The notes under the pieces were generated by a model. That model was not told where the DNA came from and made no database searches. It worked only from the letters and a program-made list of their open reading frames with translations. From ZLKRG44 sp964555705 (lineage in GTDB: Bacteria; Planctomycetota; Phycisphaerae; Phycisphaerales; SM1A02), in assembly GCA_964555705.1 (NCBI GenBank), contig CAZKTN010000006.1, positions 41,904 to 105,903 of the forward strand: a stretch of 64,000 nucleotides of DNA. Direction: 5' to 3'. The position numbers and the translations under genes are program-made. Numbering within the stretch: the first letter of the stretch is position 1; the number at the start of each line of letters is the position of its first letter. Shown one piece after another: positions 26,232 through 35,505 of the stretch.

Positions 26232-27446
26232 ATGACACGCGCACGAGCCGTCCGAATGGAGCTCATCGGCTCCGACGCCAGTACCCGCGCCAGGCGCGGA
26301 CGCATCCGCACTCCTCACGGCTCCTTCGAGACGCCCGCATTCATGCCCGTAGCCACTGCGGCGGCCATGAAGGGTCTGACTCCTGCGCAGGTCCGCGGCA
26401 CCGGCGCGCAGTGCATCCTCAACAACGCCTTTCACCTGCTGCTGCGCCCCGGGCATGAGCGCGTGGCGCGACTCGGTGGCGTGCACGAGTTCATGCGATG
26501 GAGCGGCCCCATCCTGACCGACTCGGGCGGGTACCAGGCGTTCTCCATGAGCGCCATCAACGCACTTGACGAGGACGGCGTCACGTTCCGCAGCTTCATC
26601 GACGGTGCGACCGTCCACCTCGGGCCAGAGTCAAGCATGGCGGTCCAGCAGTCGCTCGGCGCTGACATCGCCATGGCGTTCGACGACTGCCCGCCAGCAA
26701 TGGCGCCTGGAGCTCCGGCGAAGGGGAAGGTCACAGCACGCGGGGATCCCGCACGACGCGCACGTGACGCGCACGAGCGCACGCTGCGCTGGCTCGAGCG
26801 CTGCATCAGGGCCCATACCAGGCCTGACCAGTCGCTCTTCGGAATTGTCCAGGGTGGCACCGACCTCGACCTGCGCACCGAGAGCGTGGAAGGAACCTGC
26901 GCGCATGATCTTGACGGATATGCGATTGGCGGGGTGGCAGTGGGGGAGTCCACGGCGGCAATCGATGCGGTCGTCGCCCACACCGCGCCGCTCCTTCCGG
27001 CCGACCGGCCCAGGTACCTGATGGGCGTCGGGTACCCGCGCGACATCCTTGCGGCTGTCGAGTCAGGGATCGACATGTTTGACTGCGTACTGCCCACGCG
27101 CAACGGCCGGAACGCCTTCGCATTCACGAGGCAGGGAAGCATCCGCCTCCGGAACGCCTGCCACGCCGAGGACCCGGGCCCGATCGAGCCCGACTGCGAC
27201 TGCGAGGCGTGCGCCGGAGGCTTCAGCAGGGCCTACATCCGCCACCTGTTCATGGCCGAGGAGATGCTCGGGCCCACCCTTGTGAGCCTCCACAACATTC
27301 GCCTCTACCAGCGCCTCATGTCCGACATCCGCAACGCGCTGCAACTTGGTACTCTTTCCAAGGTCCGAGATTCGTGGCCCTGCACCCGCACGGATGTGGG
27401 TGGGCATGGCGCGCAAGAGGAAGAACAGGGCGGCCAGCACTCATGA
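26232..27446 (+). CDS. tgt: Queuine tRNA-ribosyltransferase
   Basis: 404 residues. It exchanges guanine 34 of GUN-anticodon tRNAs for the queuosine precursor. Visible: PAFMPVATAAAMKGLTP, the nucleophile region LTDSGGYQAFSM, GGVAVGES, and the zinc site CDCEACAGGFSRAYIRHLF. An insert of about 20 residues (PAMAPGAPAKGKVTARGDPA) splits the usual DECPP region, which here reads FDDCPPA. The stop overlaps the yajC ATG by 4 bases; tgt-yajC-secD order is a conserved bacterial arrangement. Confidence 0.93.
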   Translation: MTRARAVRMELIGSDASTRARRGRIRTPHGSFETPAFMPVATAAAMKGLTPAQVRGTGAQCILNNAFHLLLRPGHERVARLGGVHEFMRWSGPILTDSGGYQAFSMSAINALDEDGVTFRSFIDGATVHLGPESSMAVQQSLGADIAMAFDDCPPAMAPGAPAKGKVTARGDPARRARDAHERTLRWLERCIRAHTRPDQSLFGIVQGGTDLDLRTESVEGTCAHDLDGYAIGGVAVGESTAAIDAVVAHTAPLLPADRPRYLMGVGYPRDILAAVESGIDMFDCVLPTRNGRNAFAFTRQGSIRLRNACHAEDPGPIEPDCDCEACAGGFSRAYIRHLFMAEEMLGPTLVSLHNIRLYQRLMSDIRNALQLGTLSKVRDSWPCTRTDVGGHGAQEEEQGGQHS

Positions 27447-27910
27447 CATTTGCAACTCCCGTCGCTATCGCTTCTGCAGCATGGCTGCAGGATGCCGCAC
27501 CACCGCTGCCCGGCGAGGCCGCCGCGCCTGCGCCGACCGCTGTGCAGGGCGCGCCAGGCACCGCGCCTGGCGGAGCGCCTCCGGCCGATGCCGGTGGAGG
27601 CACCGGCTTCCTCCTGATGATTGTCGCGTTCGCCGTGGTGCTCTTCGTGATCGTGCCGCTCTCGGAGCGGCGCGCGCGCAAGAAGCGAGAGGCGCTCCTC
27701 AACTCGGTAAAGAAGCTCGACAAGGTGCAGACCTCGGGAGGCATCATCGGCACCGTTGTCGAGCTCAAGCCCGACACGATCACGCTCAAGGTCGACGAGA
27801 GCCACAACCTCCGGATCACCTTCGCGCGATCGGCGATCGTGCAGATCCTCGACTCGAGCTCGACCTCCGCGTCCACCGTCTCCGGCGAGAGCCAGCCGCA
27901 GTCGCGCTGA
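27443..27910 (+). CDS. yajC: Preprotein translocase subunit YajC
   Basis: 155 residues: an Ala/Pro-rich N-terminus to about residue 50, one membrane helix (FLLMIVAFAVVLFVIVPLS), then the conserved RRARKKREALLNSVKKLDK and TSGGIIGTVVELKPDTITLKV. YajC associates with SecDF. ATG 27443 overlaps the tgt stop (ATGA), and the fused secDF follows 53 bases downstream. Confidence 0.9.
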   Translation: MTFATPVAIASAAWLQDAAPPLPGEAAAPAPTAVQGAPGTAPGGAPPADAGGGTGFLLMIVAFAVVLFVIVPLSERRARKKREALLNSVKKLDKVQTSGGIIGTVVELKPDTITLKVDESHNLRITFARSAIVQILDSSSTSASTVSGESQPQSR

Positions 27911-27963
27911 GGCCCCGCACGGACCAAACTCACTGACCCGTCGCCACACGACCACGACATCAC

Positions 27964-30900
27964 ATGAAATCAAAGCTGCTCACCAGTGTCCTCATCACGC
28001 TCGCCGTTGTGGCGATCTGCCTGTGGGAGGTCTGGCCGCCTGACAAGCGCATCCGCATCGGCAAGGACCTCCGCGGCGGCGTGAGCCTCGTCTACTCGGT
28101 CGAGATGCCCGAGGGCGCGGACAGCCAGCGAGTGCTCGCGCAGGTGATCGACTCGCTGAAGCGGCGCGTCAACCCGCAGGGCGTGCTCGACATCTCGATG
28201 CAGCCGCAGGGCGCGGACCGCATCGAGGTCGTGATGCCCCTGCCGTCGCCTGCGGTGAAGGCGCTCGGGGACTCGTACGACGCGCTGCTCGCCGAGACCG
28301 GCGCACGCACACAGATCACCGCGCGACAGCTCCAGCGTGCGCTTGCCGAGGGCAAGGCGATGGAGTTTGCGCCGAAGGACCCGCCATCCGGGGAGGTCGC
28401 TCCGGGCAGCCGCAGGGAGCTGCTGTCCAAGCTGCAGGCCGCTCACGACGCCGCCAAGGCAGGCCGTGCCGCGCTGGCAGGCATGGCCGAAGGTGCGCCT
28501 CAGCGGGATGCCGAGGAGGAGCGTCTCGCGCAGGCCGAGATCGACGAGAAGAAGCTCTTCGACCAGGTGCTTGCCACGAGCGTCCCTGTGCAGCGGCTCA
28601 AGCGCGCGATGCAGCTCTCCACGGAGCGCCCGCCGCTGCGTGACGAGCGGGGCCGCATTCGGGTGAGCGCTACCGGCGATGTCGCCACGGGCCCAAGCCC
28701 GCGCGAGGTTGAGCTGAGGACCCTCACCACGATGGTGCCAGACTTCTCTGCGCAGATCACCGCGCTCGTGAAGGCATACGACGACTACGCGGCCGTCGTG
28801 ACCGGCTATGACGACCCCGAGGACCTCAAGCGCCTGATGCGTGCGGCCGGCGTGCTCGAGTTCCACATCCCGGTGTCGGCGGCTGCCCCCGAGGGCGTGA
28901 ACGTCGAGGACCTGGTCACGCAGCTGAAGGAGCGCGGCGCTGACGGCACCGACTCGCCCGTCGCACGGTGGTTCCGCATCAACAGCGTCAAGCAGTTTGC
29001 GGAGAGCCCCCAGGAGCAGGATGCGCTCCGTGCGGACCCGGCCACGTTCATGCGTGCGCGTGATCTCATTGCGACCTCGCACGAGGGCAATGTGTGGGTG
29101 CTCCTTTACACCACCGAGGGCATGAGCCTTGACCACCTTGGCGGCCGCCAGTGGACGATGAAGTCCGTGTTCCCGTCGCAGGACCAGCTCGGCCGAGCGG
29201 CGGTCGCGTTCCAGCTCGATCAGGCCGGCGGCCAGCTCATGGGGCGCCTGACGGGCCCGAACATTGGCCGTCCGATGGCGATCGTGCTCGACGGCGAGAT
29301 CTACAGCGCTCCCACGCTCCAGAGCCAGATCAACGCCAGCGGCCAGATCTCGGGCAACTTCGGTCCGGAGGACATCGACTACCTGATCCGCGTGCTCCAG
29401 GGCGGCGAGCTCGAGGCGAAGCTGCGCCCTGAGCCGGTGTCCGTCAGCATGCTCGGCCCCGCCATCGGCCGCGACAACCTCGAGCGCGGATTCTCCGCGG
29501 TCGGAGCGTCGGCGGTCGCGGTCGGCATCGCGATGGTCCTCTACTACTTCGGCGCAGGCATCATCGCGTGCATCGCGCTTGCGATCAACGGCCTCATGAT
29601 CTTCGGGATCATGGCCGCCATCGATGGCACGTTCACGCTGCCGGGCCTCGCCGGCGTCGCGCTGACGATGGGCATCGCGGTCGACGCGAACGTGCTCATC
29701 TACGAGCGAATCCGCGAGGAGCTCGTGGACCGCGGCGAGTCGCTTCCGACGGCAGTGGAGATGGGATTCAGGCGCGCGCTGTCTGCCATCGTGGACGGAA
29801 ACATCACGAACCTCATCGTGTGCGCGGTGCTCTACAAGTTCGGCGCGACCGAGGTGAAGGGCTTCGGCCTCACGATGATGATCGGCACGCTCACGACACT
29901 CTTCACGGGCCTGTACGTGTCGCGCATGTGCTTCAACGTGTGCACGGGCCCGCTCGGCATTCGCCGGCTCCCCATGCTTCCGACCGTGGTTCCCGGCCTC
30001 ATGCGGGTGCTGCGCCCGAACATCGACTGGATCGGCATGCGGTGGGCGCTGTGGGGCGGGGCGGGACTGCTCGCGGTGGCGAGCCTCGTGCTGACGGTGT
30101 CGACCGGCCGCGAGATGCTTGACACCGAGTTCCGCGGCGGCATTGCGATGACGATGTCCACGCGGAAGGCCGCGTCCGGAGAGCCGGCGGGATCCGACGG
30201 CAAGCTGCTCGTCGCACGTCCCGATGTCGAGCGCCGCATCCGCGCCATCGGCGAGAAGGCGCCTGCGGACGCTCTCGCGGTGCGCGAGCTGCGCAACGCG
30301 ACGGTCCTGACCGTCGGCGAGAGCACCGCGGACTTCCAGGCGACATCGTTCCAGATCAAGCTTGCGAACCCGCCATCGTTCACCGAGGCCGACACGCTGA
30401 CGGAGCCTGTCGTCACCGCAGTGGCGAACGAGTTTGCGGCGGAGCTCGACCTCGTGATGCCGCTGACCTTCAAGGGACTCGGTGACGCGAACGATGCCGC
30501 GTACGTGAAGCCCGTGCTGTCGGACACGCTCGGCGAGCTGCTCGCGAAGCCCGGCCGCACCGAGTCGCTGCGCGACTGGTATGGCGGTGCCGCGGTCCTT
30601 GTCGAGGGCATCACTCCACCAATTGCCGCTGAAGACGCCGCGGCGCGCATCACCCGCATGCGCGGGCAGCCGGACTTCTCCGCGATCTCCGCGCGCACAT
30701 TCGAGATCCTGCCGATCGAGACCGCGCCCGACGGCAAGTGCTCGTCGCTCCTGGTGCTGGTGAACGACCCTGCGGCCAACCTCTCGAAGGTGGATGCGGC
30801 CACGTGGACGCGGCTCCTCGCGGGCCCGGAGTGGAACCTCGTGCAGCAGGCGTTCTCCCAGAAGCTCAGCGTCGACCAGGTGAGCAGCTTCTCGCCCAAG

Positions 30901-31506
30901 GTCGCCGAGAACCTGGCCGCCACGGCCATCGTGGCGGTGTCGCTCAGCCTCATCGGCATGCTGCTGTACATCTGGCTGCGCTTCAACAGCCTCCGGTACT
31001 CGCTCGCGACGGTGGTCGCGCTTGTCTTCAACCTGTGCTGCTGCCTCGGCGCGCTTGCGCTCTCGCTGCGGTTCACGGGTTCGGCCTTCGGCCGTGCCAC
31101 GTACGTCGAGGACTTCCGCATCGACCTCAACGTGATCTCCGGCCTCCTTGCCATCATCGGCTACTCGCTCAACGACACGGTCGTGATCCTCGACCGCATC
31201 CGCGAGAACAAGGGCAAGCTGCTGTACGCGGGATACAGGACCGTCAACGACAGCATCAACCAGACGTTCAGCCGCACGATCCTCACGGGCGGAACCGTGC
31301 TGCTCACGGCTGGCATCCTCTTCTTCTACGGAGGCTCGGGGATCCGTCCCTTCGCCTTCACGTTCATCGTCGGACTGATCGCCGGTACGGCCAGCTCCGT
31401 TGTGGTTGCCGCGCCACTGACATACGTCAGGCGCGAGGACCGCAGCGAGGCGCGCCGTGCGGGATCGGTCGACGCCGCCTCGGGAACCGCACCCGACCCG
31501 GCGTAA
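27964..31506 (+). CDS. secDF: Fused protein translocase SecD-SecF
   Basis: 1180 residues, both halves in one chain. SecDF uses the proton gradient to help pull exported proteins through SecYEG. The SecD half has GKDLRGGVSLVYSVEM and, in its membrane part, GVALTMGIAVDANVLIYERI; the SecF half (from about residue 690) has DTEFRGGIAMTM and LAIIGYSLNDTVVILDRIREN. Each half has six predicted membrane helices. The periplasmic region of the SecD half carries a charged insert of ~160 residues. Fusion of the two is known in Bacillus, Bacteroidetes and planctomycetes. Confidence 0.93.
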   Translation: MKSKLLTSVLITLAVVAICLWEVWPPDKRIRIGKDLRGGVSLVYSVEMPEGADSQRVLAQVIDSLKRRVNPQGVLDISMQPQGADRIEVVMPLPSPAVKALGDSYDALLAETGARTQITARQLQRALAEGKAMEFAPKDPPSGEVAPGSRRELLSKLQAAHDAAKAGRAALAGMAEGAPQRDAEEERLAQAEIDEKKLFDQVLATSVPVQRLKRAMQLSTERPPLRDERGRIRVSATGDVATGPSPREVELRTLTTMVPDFSAQITALVKAYDDYAAVVTGYDDPEDLKRLMRAAGVLEFHIPVSAAAPEGVNVEDLVTQLKERGADGTDSPVARWFRINSVKQFAESPQEQDALRADPATFMRARDLIATSHEGNVWVLLYTTEGMSLDHLGGRQWTMKSVFPSQDQLGRAAVAFQLDQAGGQLMGRLTGPNIGRPMAIVLDGEIYSAPTLQSQINASGQISGNFGPEDIDYLIRVLQGGELEAKLRPEPVSVSMLGPAIGRDNLERGFSAVGASAVAVGIAMVLYYFGAGIIACIALAINGLMIFGIMAAIDGTFTLPGLAGVALTMGIAVDANVLIYERIREELVDRGESLPTAVEMGFRRALSAIVDGNITNLIVCAVLYKFGATEVKGFGLTMMIGTLTTLFTGLYVSRMCFNVCTGPLGIRRLPMLPTVVPGLMRVLRPNIDWIGMRWALWGGAGLLAVASLVLTVSTGREMLDTEFRGGIAMTMSTRKAASGEPAGSDGKLLVARPDVERRIRAIGEKAPADALAVRELRNATVLTVGESTADFQATSFQIKLANPPSFTEADTLTEPVVTAVANEFAAELDLVMPLTFKGLGDANDAAYVKPVLSDTLGELLAKPGRTESLRDWYGGAAVLVEGITPPIAAEDAAARITRMRGQPDFSAISARTFEILPIETAPDGKCSSLLVLVNDPAANLSKVDAATWTRLLAGPEWNLVQQAFSQKLSVDQVSSFSPKVAENLAATAIVAVSLSLIGMLLYIWLRFNSLRYSLATVVALVFNLCCCLGALALSLRFTGSAFGRATYVEDFRIDLNVISGLLAIIGYSLNDTVVILDRIRENKGKLLYAGYRTVNDSINQTFSRTILTGGTVLLTAGILFFYGGSGIRPFAFTFIVGLIAGTASSVVVAAPLTYVRREDRSEARRAGSVDAASGTAPDPA

Positions 31507-31545
31507 CACGCTCGTTTCAACTCACCAGGACATGGAGGTCCACCA

Positions 31546-32520
31546 ATGAATCGCGGAGCCAAGATTGTCATCGTCGCCGTTGTGGCGCTGTTCGCGCTCA
31601 CCGGCATCTACTACGCCTTCAGCCCGGCGAAGTCGCGCACTGCATCGCAGCGCGATGCTGACGCCGGTGGCGCCGAGTCCGCGACGGGACGCATCAGCGA
31701 CCCGATCGCACCCGGCGCTTCAGTGCCCCAGACCCTCACGATGGGGCCGTCCACGGGCTCCACGGCCACCCCGCCGGACGCGGCCTTCGCCAAGCCTGGC
31801 GCGAGCGCGAACGTGCCCGCGTCGGGTGCTGGCACTCCCGCCGTCGGCGGCATTCCAGCGACTGGCACCGGTTCCACGGCCACTGCAATGGGTTCCGGCA
31901 CCGCTTCGGCCAGCGGCGTCCCGAACTCGCTCGCTCCCGTGATCGCGCCGCCAACCGGAGGTGCCGCCCCAGCGACCCCGGGCTCGCCTCGAATCCTTCC
32001 GCCCGAGCGCACGGCGACCGGGATGCCGAGCGCGCCCGCGCCTGCGACCACGCCATCGATCACTCCTCCCTCGACGCCCACGGCTCCTGCGCTGTCGGTC
32101 AAGCCGACTGTCGCGCCATCAGCAGCACCGGGCACGACGAAGTACACGATCAAGTCCGGCGACACCCTGAGCACCATCGCGGGCGAGTTCTACAAGGACA
32201 CCCGCAAGTGGTCCGTGATCGCCAAGGCCAATCCCGGCATCGACCCGTCGAAGCTCAAGGTCGGCCAGGTCATCAATGTGCCCACCGATGGGGCCGTTGC
32301 CCGTCAGGCCACCACGGTGCCTGAGCGTGCCAGCGCCTCGTCGCGTCCGTCGGGCACCACCCACACCGTCGCCACCGGCGAGACGCTGTCGGCAATCGCC
32401 GAGCGCTACCTCGGAAGCAAGGGCGCCTGGAAGCGTCTCTACGACGCGAACAAGGATGCGATCGGCAGCGACCCCGCGAAGCTGAAGGTCGGCACCAAGC
32501 TCGTCATTCCCGCAGCCTGA
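31546..32520 (+). CDS. Membrane-anchored protein with two LysM domains
   Basis: 324 residues: a membrane helix at about 7-26 (IVIVAVVALFALTGIYYAF), a long Pro/Ala/Ser/Thr-rich spacer to about 195, then LysM 1 (YTIKSGDTLSTIAGEFY...) and LysM 2 (HTVATGETLSAIAERYLG...). LysM domains bind peptidoglycan N-acetylglucosamine, so this is probably a wall-spanning scaffold. Shine-Dalgarno GGAGG lies at 31532-31536. A strong hairpin follows the stop. Confidence 0.85.
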   Translation: MNRGAKIVIVAVVALFALTGIYYAFSPAKSRTASQRDADAGGAESATGRISDPIAPGASVPQTLTMGPSTGSTATPPDAAFAKPGASANVPASGAGTPAVGGIPATGTGSTATAMGSGTASASGVPNSLAPVIAPPTGGAAPATPGSPRILPPERTATGMPSAPAPATTPSITPPSTPTAPALSVKPTVAPSAAPGTTKYTIKSGDTLSTIAGEFYKDTRKWSVIAKANPGIDPSKLKVGQVINVPTDGAVARQATTVPERASASSRPSGTTHTVATGETLSAIAERYLGSKGAWKRLYDANKDAIGSDPAKLKVGTKLVIPAA

Positions 32521-32544
32521 ACCGCCCGAGAGTCCGGTCGCGCA

Positions 32545-32593
32545 ACCGCGCCTCCCGTACCACGGCCAAAGCCGTCGGAGCGGGAGGCGCGGT
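32545..32593. terminator. Bidirectional terminator-like hairpin between convergent genes
   Basis: A perfect 13-bp inverted repeat (arms 32545-32557 and 32581-32593) encloses a second 5-bp hairpin (32562-32566 with 32571-32575). It lies exactly between the LysM gene and the convergent aldo/keto reductase; the last base of the right arm is the reductase's terminal stop base. There is no T-run, so if it terminates it does so by structure alone or with Rho. Confidence 0.55.
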
Positions 32594-33354
32594 CATTGCA
32601 TGCCGGCGATGCGCGCAATCTCACGCAGGTTCCCGGCGCGCAGCGATCCCACAACGGCCGCCGTCACCGCAGGGTGCGCGAGCACAAAGGGGATCGCCTC
32701 CGCGGGCGCGATGGCGCCGGACGCGAGCGGCTTCTTCACGAGCACTGCGACATCCTGCGACGCGCAGCGGTCCATCACGGGCGCCATCGACGTGTCACGA
32801 GGGTGGTACTCGAGCATGAGGCTTCCGATGCGCGCATCGCCGAGGCATGCCATCGCGCCATCGGCGGTCTTGGGGCTGAACCCGATCACGCCAAGGTGCC
32901 CGCGCTCGCGCGCATCCGCAAGCGCCCCGATGGCACCCCCATCGCGAAGGATCGCCAGGTCGGAACCATCCGAGTGCACATGGACGATGTCGAGCCTGTC
33001 GGTGCAGAGACGCTGCATGCTCTCGCGCAGGCTGCGTTCGACGGCGGCGCGCGAGAAGTCGTACTGGGATCTGCCTTTCCCGAATCGCTCGCCGACCTTG
33101 GTGGCGATGACCACAGCGTCGCGCCGCGCGATCAGCGCCTGCCCGATCCGGGACTCGGCAAGGCCGTAGGCGGGCGCCGTGTCGATGATGTCAATGCCCA
33201 TGTCGCACACGGCATGGAGCAGTGCACGCGACTCCTCCGCCGTGGGCAGCTCGTAGCCCTGCGCGTACTTGATGCCCTCGTTGCGCCCGATCTTGAAGGA
33301 CCCGAACGCGATCGGCGCCACATCGCGGCCCAGCGCGGGGAATGGCCGCCTCAT
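32593..33354 (-). CDS. Aldo/keto reductase
   Basis: 253 residues. TIM-barrel NADPH-dependent reductase: GSFKIGRNEGIKY near the start, then GIDIIDTAPAYGLAESRIG (Asp/Tyr of the active site), VVIATKVGER (Lys), HVHSD (His) and VVGSLRAGNLREI at the cofactor end. ATG 33354 overlaps the stop of the upstream FAD oxidoreductase by 4 bases; the frame open beyond it is antisense or shadow sequence. The substrate is unknown. Confidence 0.85.
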   Translation of the reverse strand: MRRPFPALGRDVAPIAFGSFKIGRNEGIKYAQGYELPTAEESRALLHAVCDMGIDIIDTAPAYGLAESRIGQALIARRDAVVIATKVGERFGKGRSQYDFSRAAVERSLRESMQRLCTDRLDIVHVHSDGSDLAILRDGGAIGALADARERGHLGVIGFSPKTADGAMACLGDARIGSLMLEYHPRDTSMAPVMDRCASQDVAVLVKKPLASGAIAPAEAIPFVLAHPAVTAAVVGSLRAGNLREIARIAGMQ

Positions 33355-34559
33355 GCGGAGATCTCCGAAGTGGGCACCCATTCGGAGGGCGCACTCCACG
33401 GGGCGCGCGCCACGGCGGGCCGCTCCCATCCCAAGAGGGCCGCCGCAATGTCCGCCGATGCTTGCGCGTGAAGCGCAGGCCCCGCCGACTCGAGCACCAT
33501 GTCCGCCGCTGCTGGCGCAAGAGCCATCTTCGTTGGCCAGACCGTGAGCAACGCGGTGCCTTCGACATCGGCTCGCTCGATGCACGCGTCCTCGGGCCTG
33601 CTGCCCTTGGGCTGCTCGCGCTCCGCCCGGTTGACTGTGTAGGTCGACCACATGCAGTCGCTGAAGTCGACCGATGGGAGCACCGCGCGCATCTCGGCGA
33701 GCGCGTGGGCGCGCTGCGCACGTGGGTCGCGCAACACACCCTCCTCGGCCAGCTTCCCGCCGATGTGCCAGACGCGCTCTCCGCCTCTGGGCGATGAGCT
33801 CGTCACGGTGACGCGTGTCGCCAGGCCATCCACGCAGTGCCCATGAAACTCCGGTAGCGGACCGCGCACCATCGCCTGGTGAAGCGGGCGCAGCTGCATG
33901 AGCCCCTGCGCGAGGCCAAACTCGCCACGAAGCGCGGCGTTGCCCGCGCCTGCTGCGAGCACGACGCACCGCGGGCGGAACGCGATGGATCGGCCCTCGC
34001 CCGAGACACGCACGGAGCCGCCCGGCGCTGCGCGTGCCTCGCCGCGCACCACCCATGGCACCATCGGCGCCAGCAGCGCACCGAGCGTCGCGACTGGATC
34101 GAAGACCGGTTCAGGTAGCCGCAGCACATCGCCGCGCACGTCACGCAGCAGGGGCGGACGCTCGCCCGCGGGTACCGCCTCCGGCCGCGCACGCAGCGAC
34201 AGCCTGGCACCCACCATCGCGAATGCGCCAGCGACTCCCTCGCTCCTCCAGAGCCACATGTGGCGGGCGAGCGGGGGTGCGGCCCGGAGGTCAAACCCGT
34301 TGCCCGAGTCCGCCATGGCAAGCCACCGCTCCGGCATCCGCTCGATCGCACGGGCGCTGCCCGAGACCAGTCCGCCGAGCGAGTACTTCACTCCGCCGTG
34401 CACGATGCCCTGCGCACAGACGCTCTGCCCGTCACCGAGCGCGCTCCGCTCCACAAGGCACACGCTGTGGCCTGCCTGCCTGAGGGCATGCATCGCGAAG
34501 AGCCCGGCCATCCCGCCTCCGATGATCAGCGCATCGATAGGCAGTGGCGTGTCGCTCAT
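33351..34559 (-). CDS. FAD-dependent oxidoreductase (DAO fold)
   Basis: 402 residues. The N-terminal LIIGGGMAGLFAMHALRQAG binds FAD; the arrangement fits the DAO/glycerol-3-phosphate dehydrogenase-like superfamily, for example GPLPEFHGHCVDGLATRVTV before the substrate domain. The substrate cannot be told. It is coupled to the aldo/keto reductase (4-base overlap) and divergent from the histone-deacetylase-family gene, with only 43 bases between the two starts. Confidence 0.75.
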   Translation of the reverse strand: MSDTPLPIDALIIGGGMAGLFAMHALRQAGHSVCLVERSALGDGQSVCAQGIVHGGVKYSLGGLVSGSARAIERMPERWLAMADSGNGFDLRAAPPLARHMWLWRSEGVAGAFAMVGARLSLRARPEAVPAGERPPLLRDVRGDVLRLPEPVFDPVATLGALLAPMVPWVVRGEARAAPGGSVRVSGEGRSIAFRPRCVVLAAGAGNAALRGEFGLAQGLMQLRPLHQAMVRGPLPEFHGHCVDGLATRVTVTSSSPRGGERVWHIGGKLAEEGVLRDPRAQRAHALAEMRAVLPSVDFSDCMWSTYTVNRAEREQPKGSRPEDACIERADVEGTALLTVWPTKMALAPAAADMVLESAGPALHAQASADIAAALLGWERPAVARAPWSAPSEWVPTSEISA

Positions 34560-34602
34560 GGCTGCTGCAGCCTGCGATGCTATCGTCGCACTGGAGCTGA
34601 GC

Positions 34603-35505
34603 GTGCGCGTCCACTACCACGACGAGTACATGGTCGAGCTTCCGCCCACGCACGCGTTCCCGATGCGCAAGTACCCGGAGCTGCGCGAGATCCTCCTTCG
34701 TGAGGGCCTCGTGTCGCGCGATGCCATCGTGGAGCCCGACGAGGCACCTTGGGAGTGGATCTCGCGTGTGCACGCGCGCGACTACTGCGAGCGCCTCGCG
34801 TCAGGCACGCTCAGCGCCGACGAGGTGCGCAGGATCGGGCTCCCGTGGTCGCCAGGCCTGGTGGTGCGGTCGCGGCGCGCGGTGATGGGCACGGTGCTCG
34901 CGGCGCGTCACGCGCTCGAGCAGGGGATCGCGGGCAACCTCGCGGGCGGCACGCATCACGCATGCAGCGACCATGGCGAGGGCTACTGCGTGCTCAATGA
35001 CGTCGCCATCGCGATCCGGCGGCTCAGGGATGAGGGCCGCATCCGGCGTGCGCTGGTGGTCGACCTCGACGTGCACCACGGCAACGGCACTGCCGAGATC
35101 CTCGCCGCAGATCCCGACTCGTTCACGCTCTCGGTGCACGGCGAGCGCAACTACCCCGCACGCAAGCCGCCCTCGACGCTCGACGTGCCGCTTGCTGACG
35201 GCACCGCCGACGATGGCTACATGCGCGCGATGGTGCCCGCGCTCGAGCAGGCGGTTGCCCGCTGCGCACCCGATATCGCCTTCTACCTCGCAGGCGTCGA
35301 CGTGATGGCCGGCGACCGTTTCGGGCGGCTTGCGCTGACGCGCGCGGGACTCGCCGCCCGCGACCGCCACGTGCTGTCGACGCTTCACGCGGCTCGCATC
35401 CCCACCACACTTGTGCTCAGCGGCGGCTATGCGGCAACGCCAGCACTCACGGCTGACCTTCACGCGGAGGTGTACCGGCAGGCTCGCGCGCTTGGCCTTG
35501 CGTAA
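34603..35505 (+). CDS. Histone deacetylase-family (acetoin utilization/AcuC-like) protein
   Basis: 300 residues. Zinc-dependent deacetylase fold: GGTHHACSDHGEGYCVLND (catalytic His pair), VVDLDVHHGNGTAEI (zinc Asp and His) and YLAGVDVMAGDRFGRL (zinc Asp). Bacterial members act on acetylated proteins, polyamines or acetoin metabolism regulators; the target here is unknown. GTG 34603 is preceded by GGAG at 34593-34596; a TATCGT element at 34581-34586 is a probable -10. Its last 59 bases overlap the convergent alpha/beta hydrolase. Confidence 0.88.
   Translation: MRVHYHDEYMVELPPTHAFPMRKYPELREILLREGLVSRDAIVEPDEAPWEWISRVHARDYCERLASGTLSADEVRRIGLPWSPGLVVRSRRAVMGTVLAARHALEQGIAGNLAGGTHHACSDHGEGYCVLNDVAIAIRRLRDEGRIRRALVVDLDVHHGNGTAEILAADPDSFTLSVHGERNYPARKPPSTLDVPLADGTADDGYMRAMVPALEQAVARCAPDIAFYLAGVDVMAGDRFGRLALTRAGLAARDRHVLSTLHAARIPTTLVLSGGYAATPALTADLHAEVYRQARALGLA

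Noticed and set aside
27970..31509. 1179-codon open frame on the minus strand
   Set aside because: It is exactly antisense to secDF, is full of Arg/His/Glu with no domain, and arises from GC-rich codon bias.
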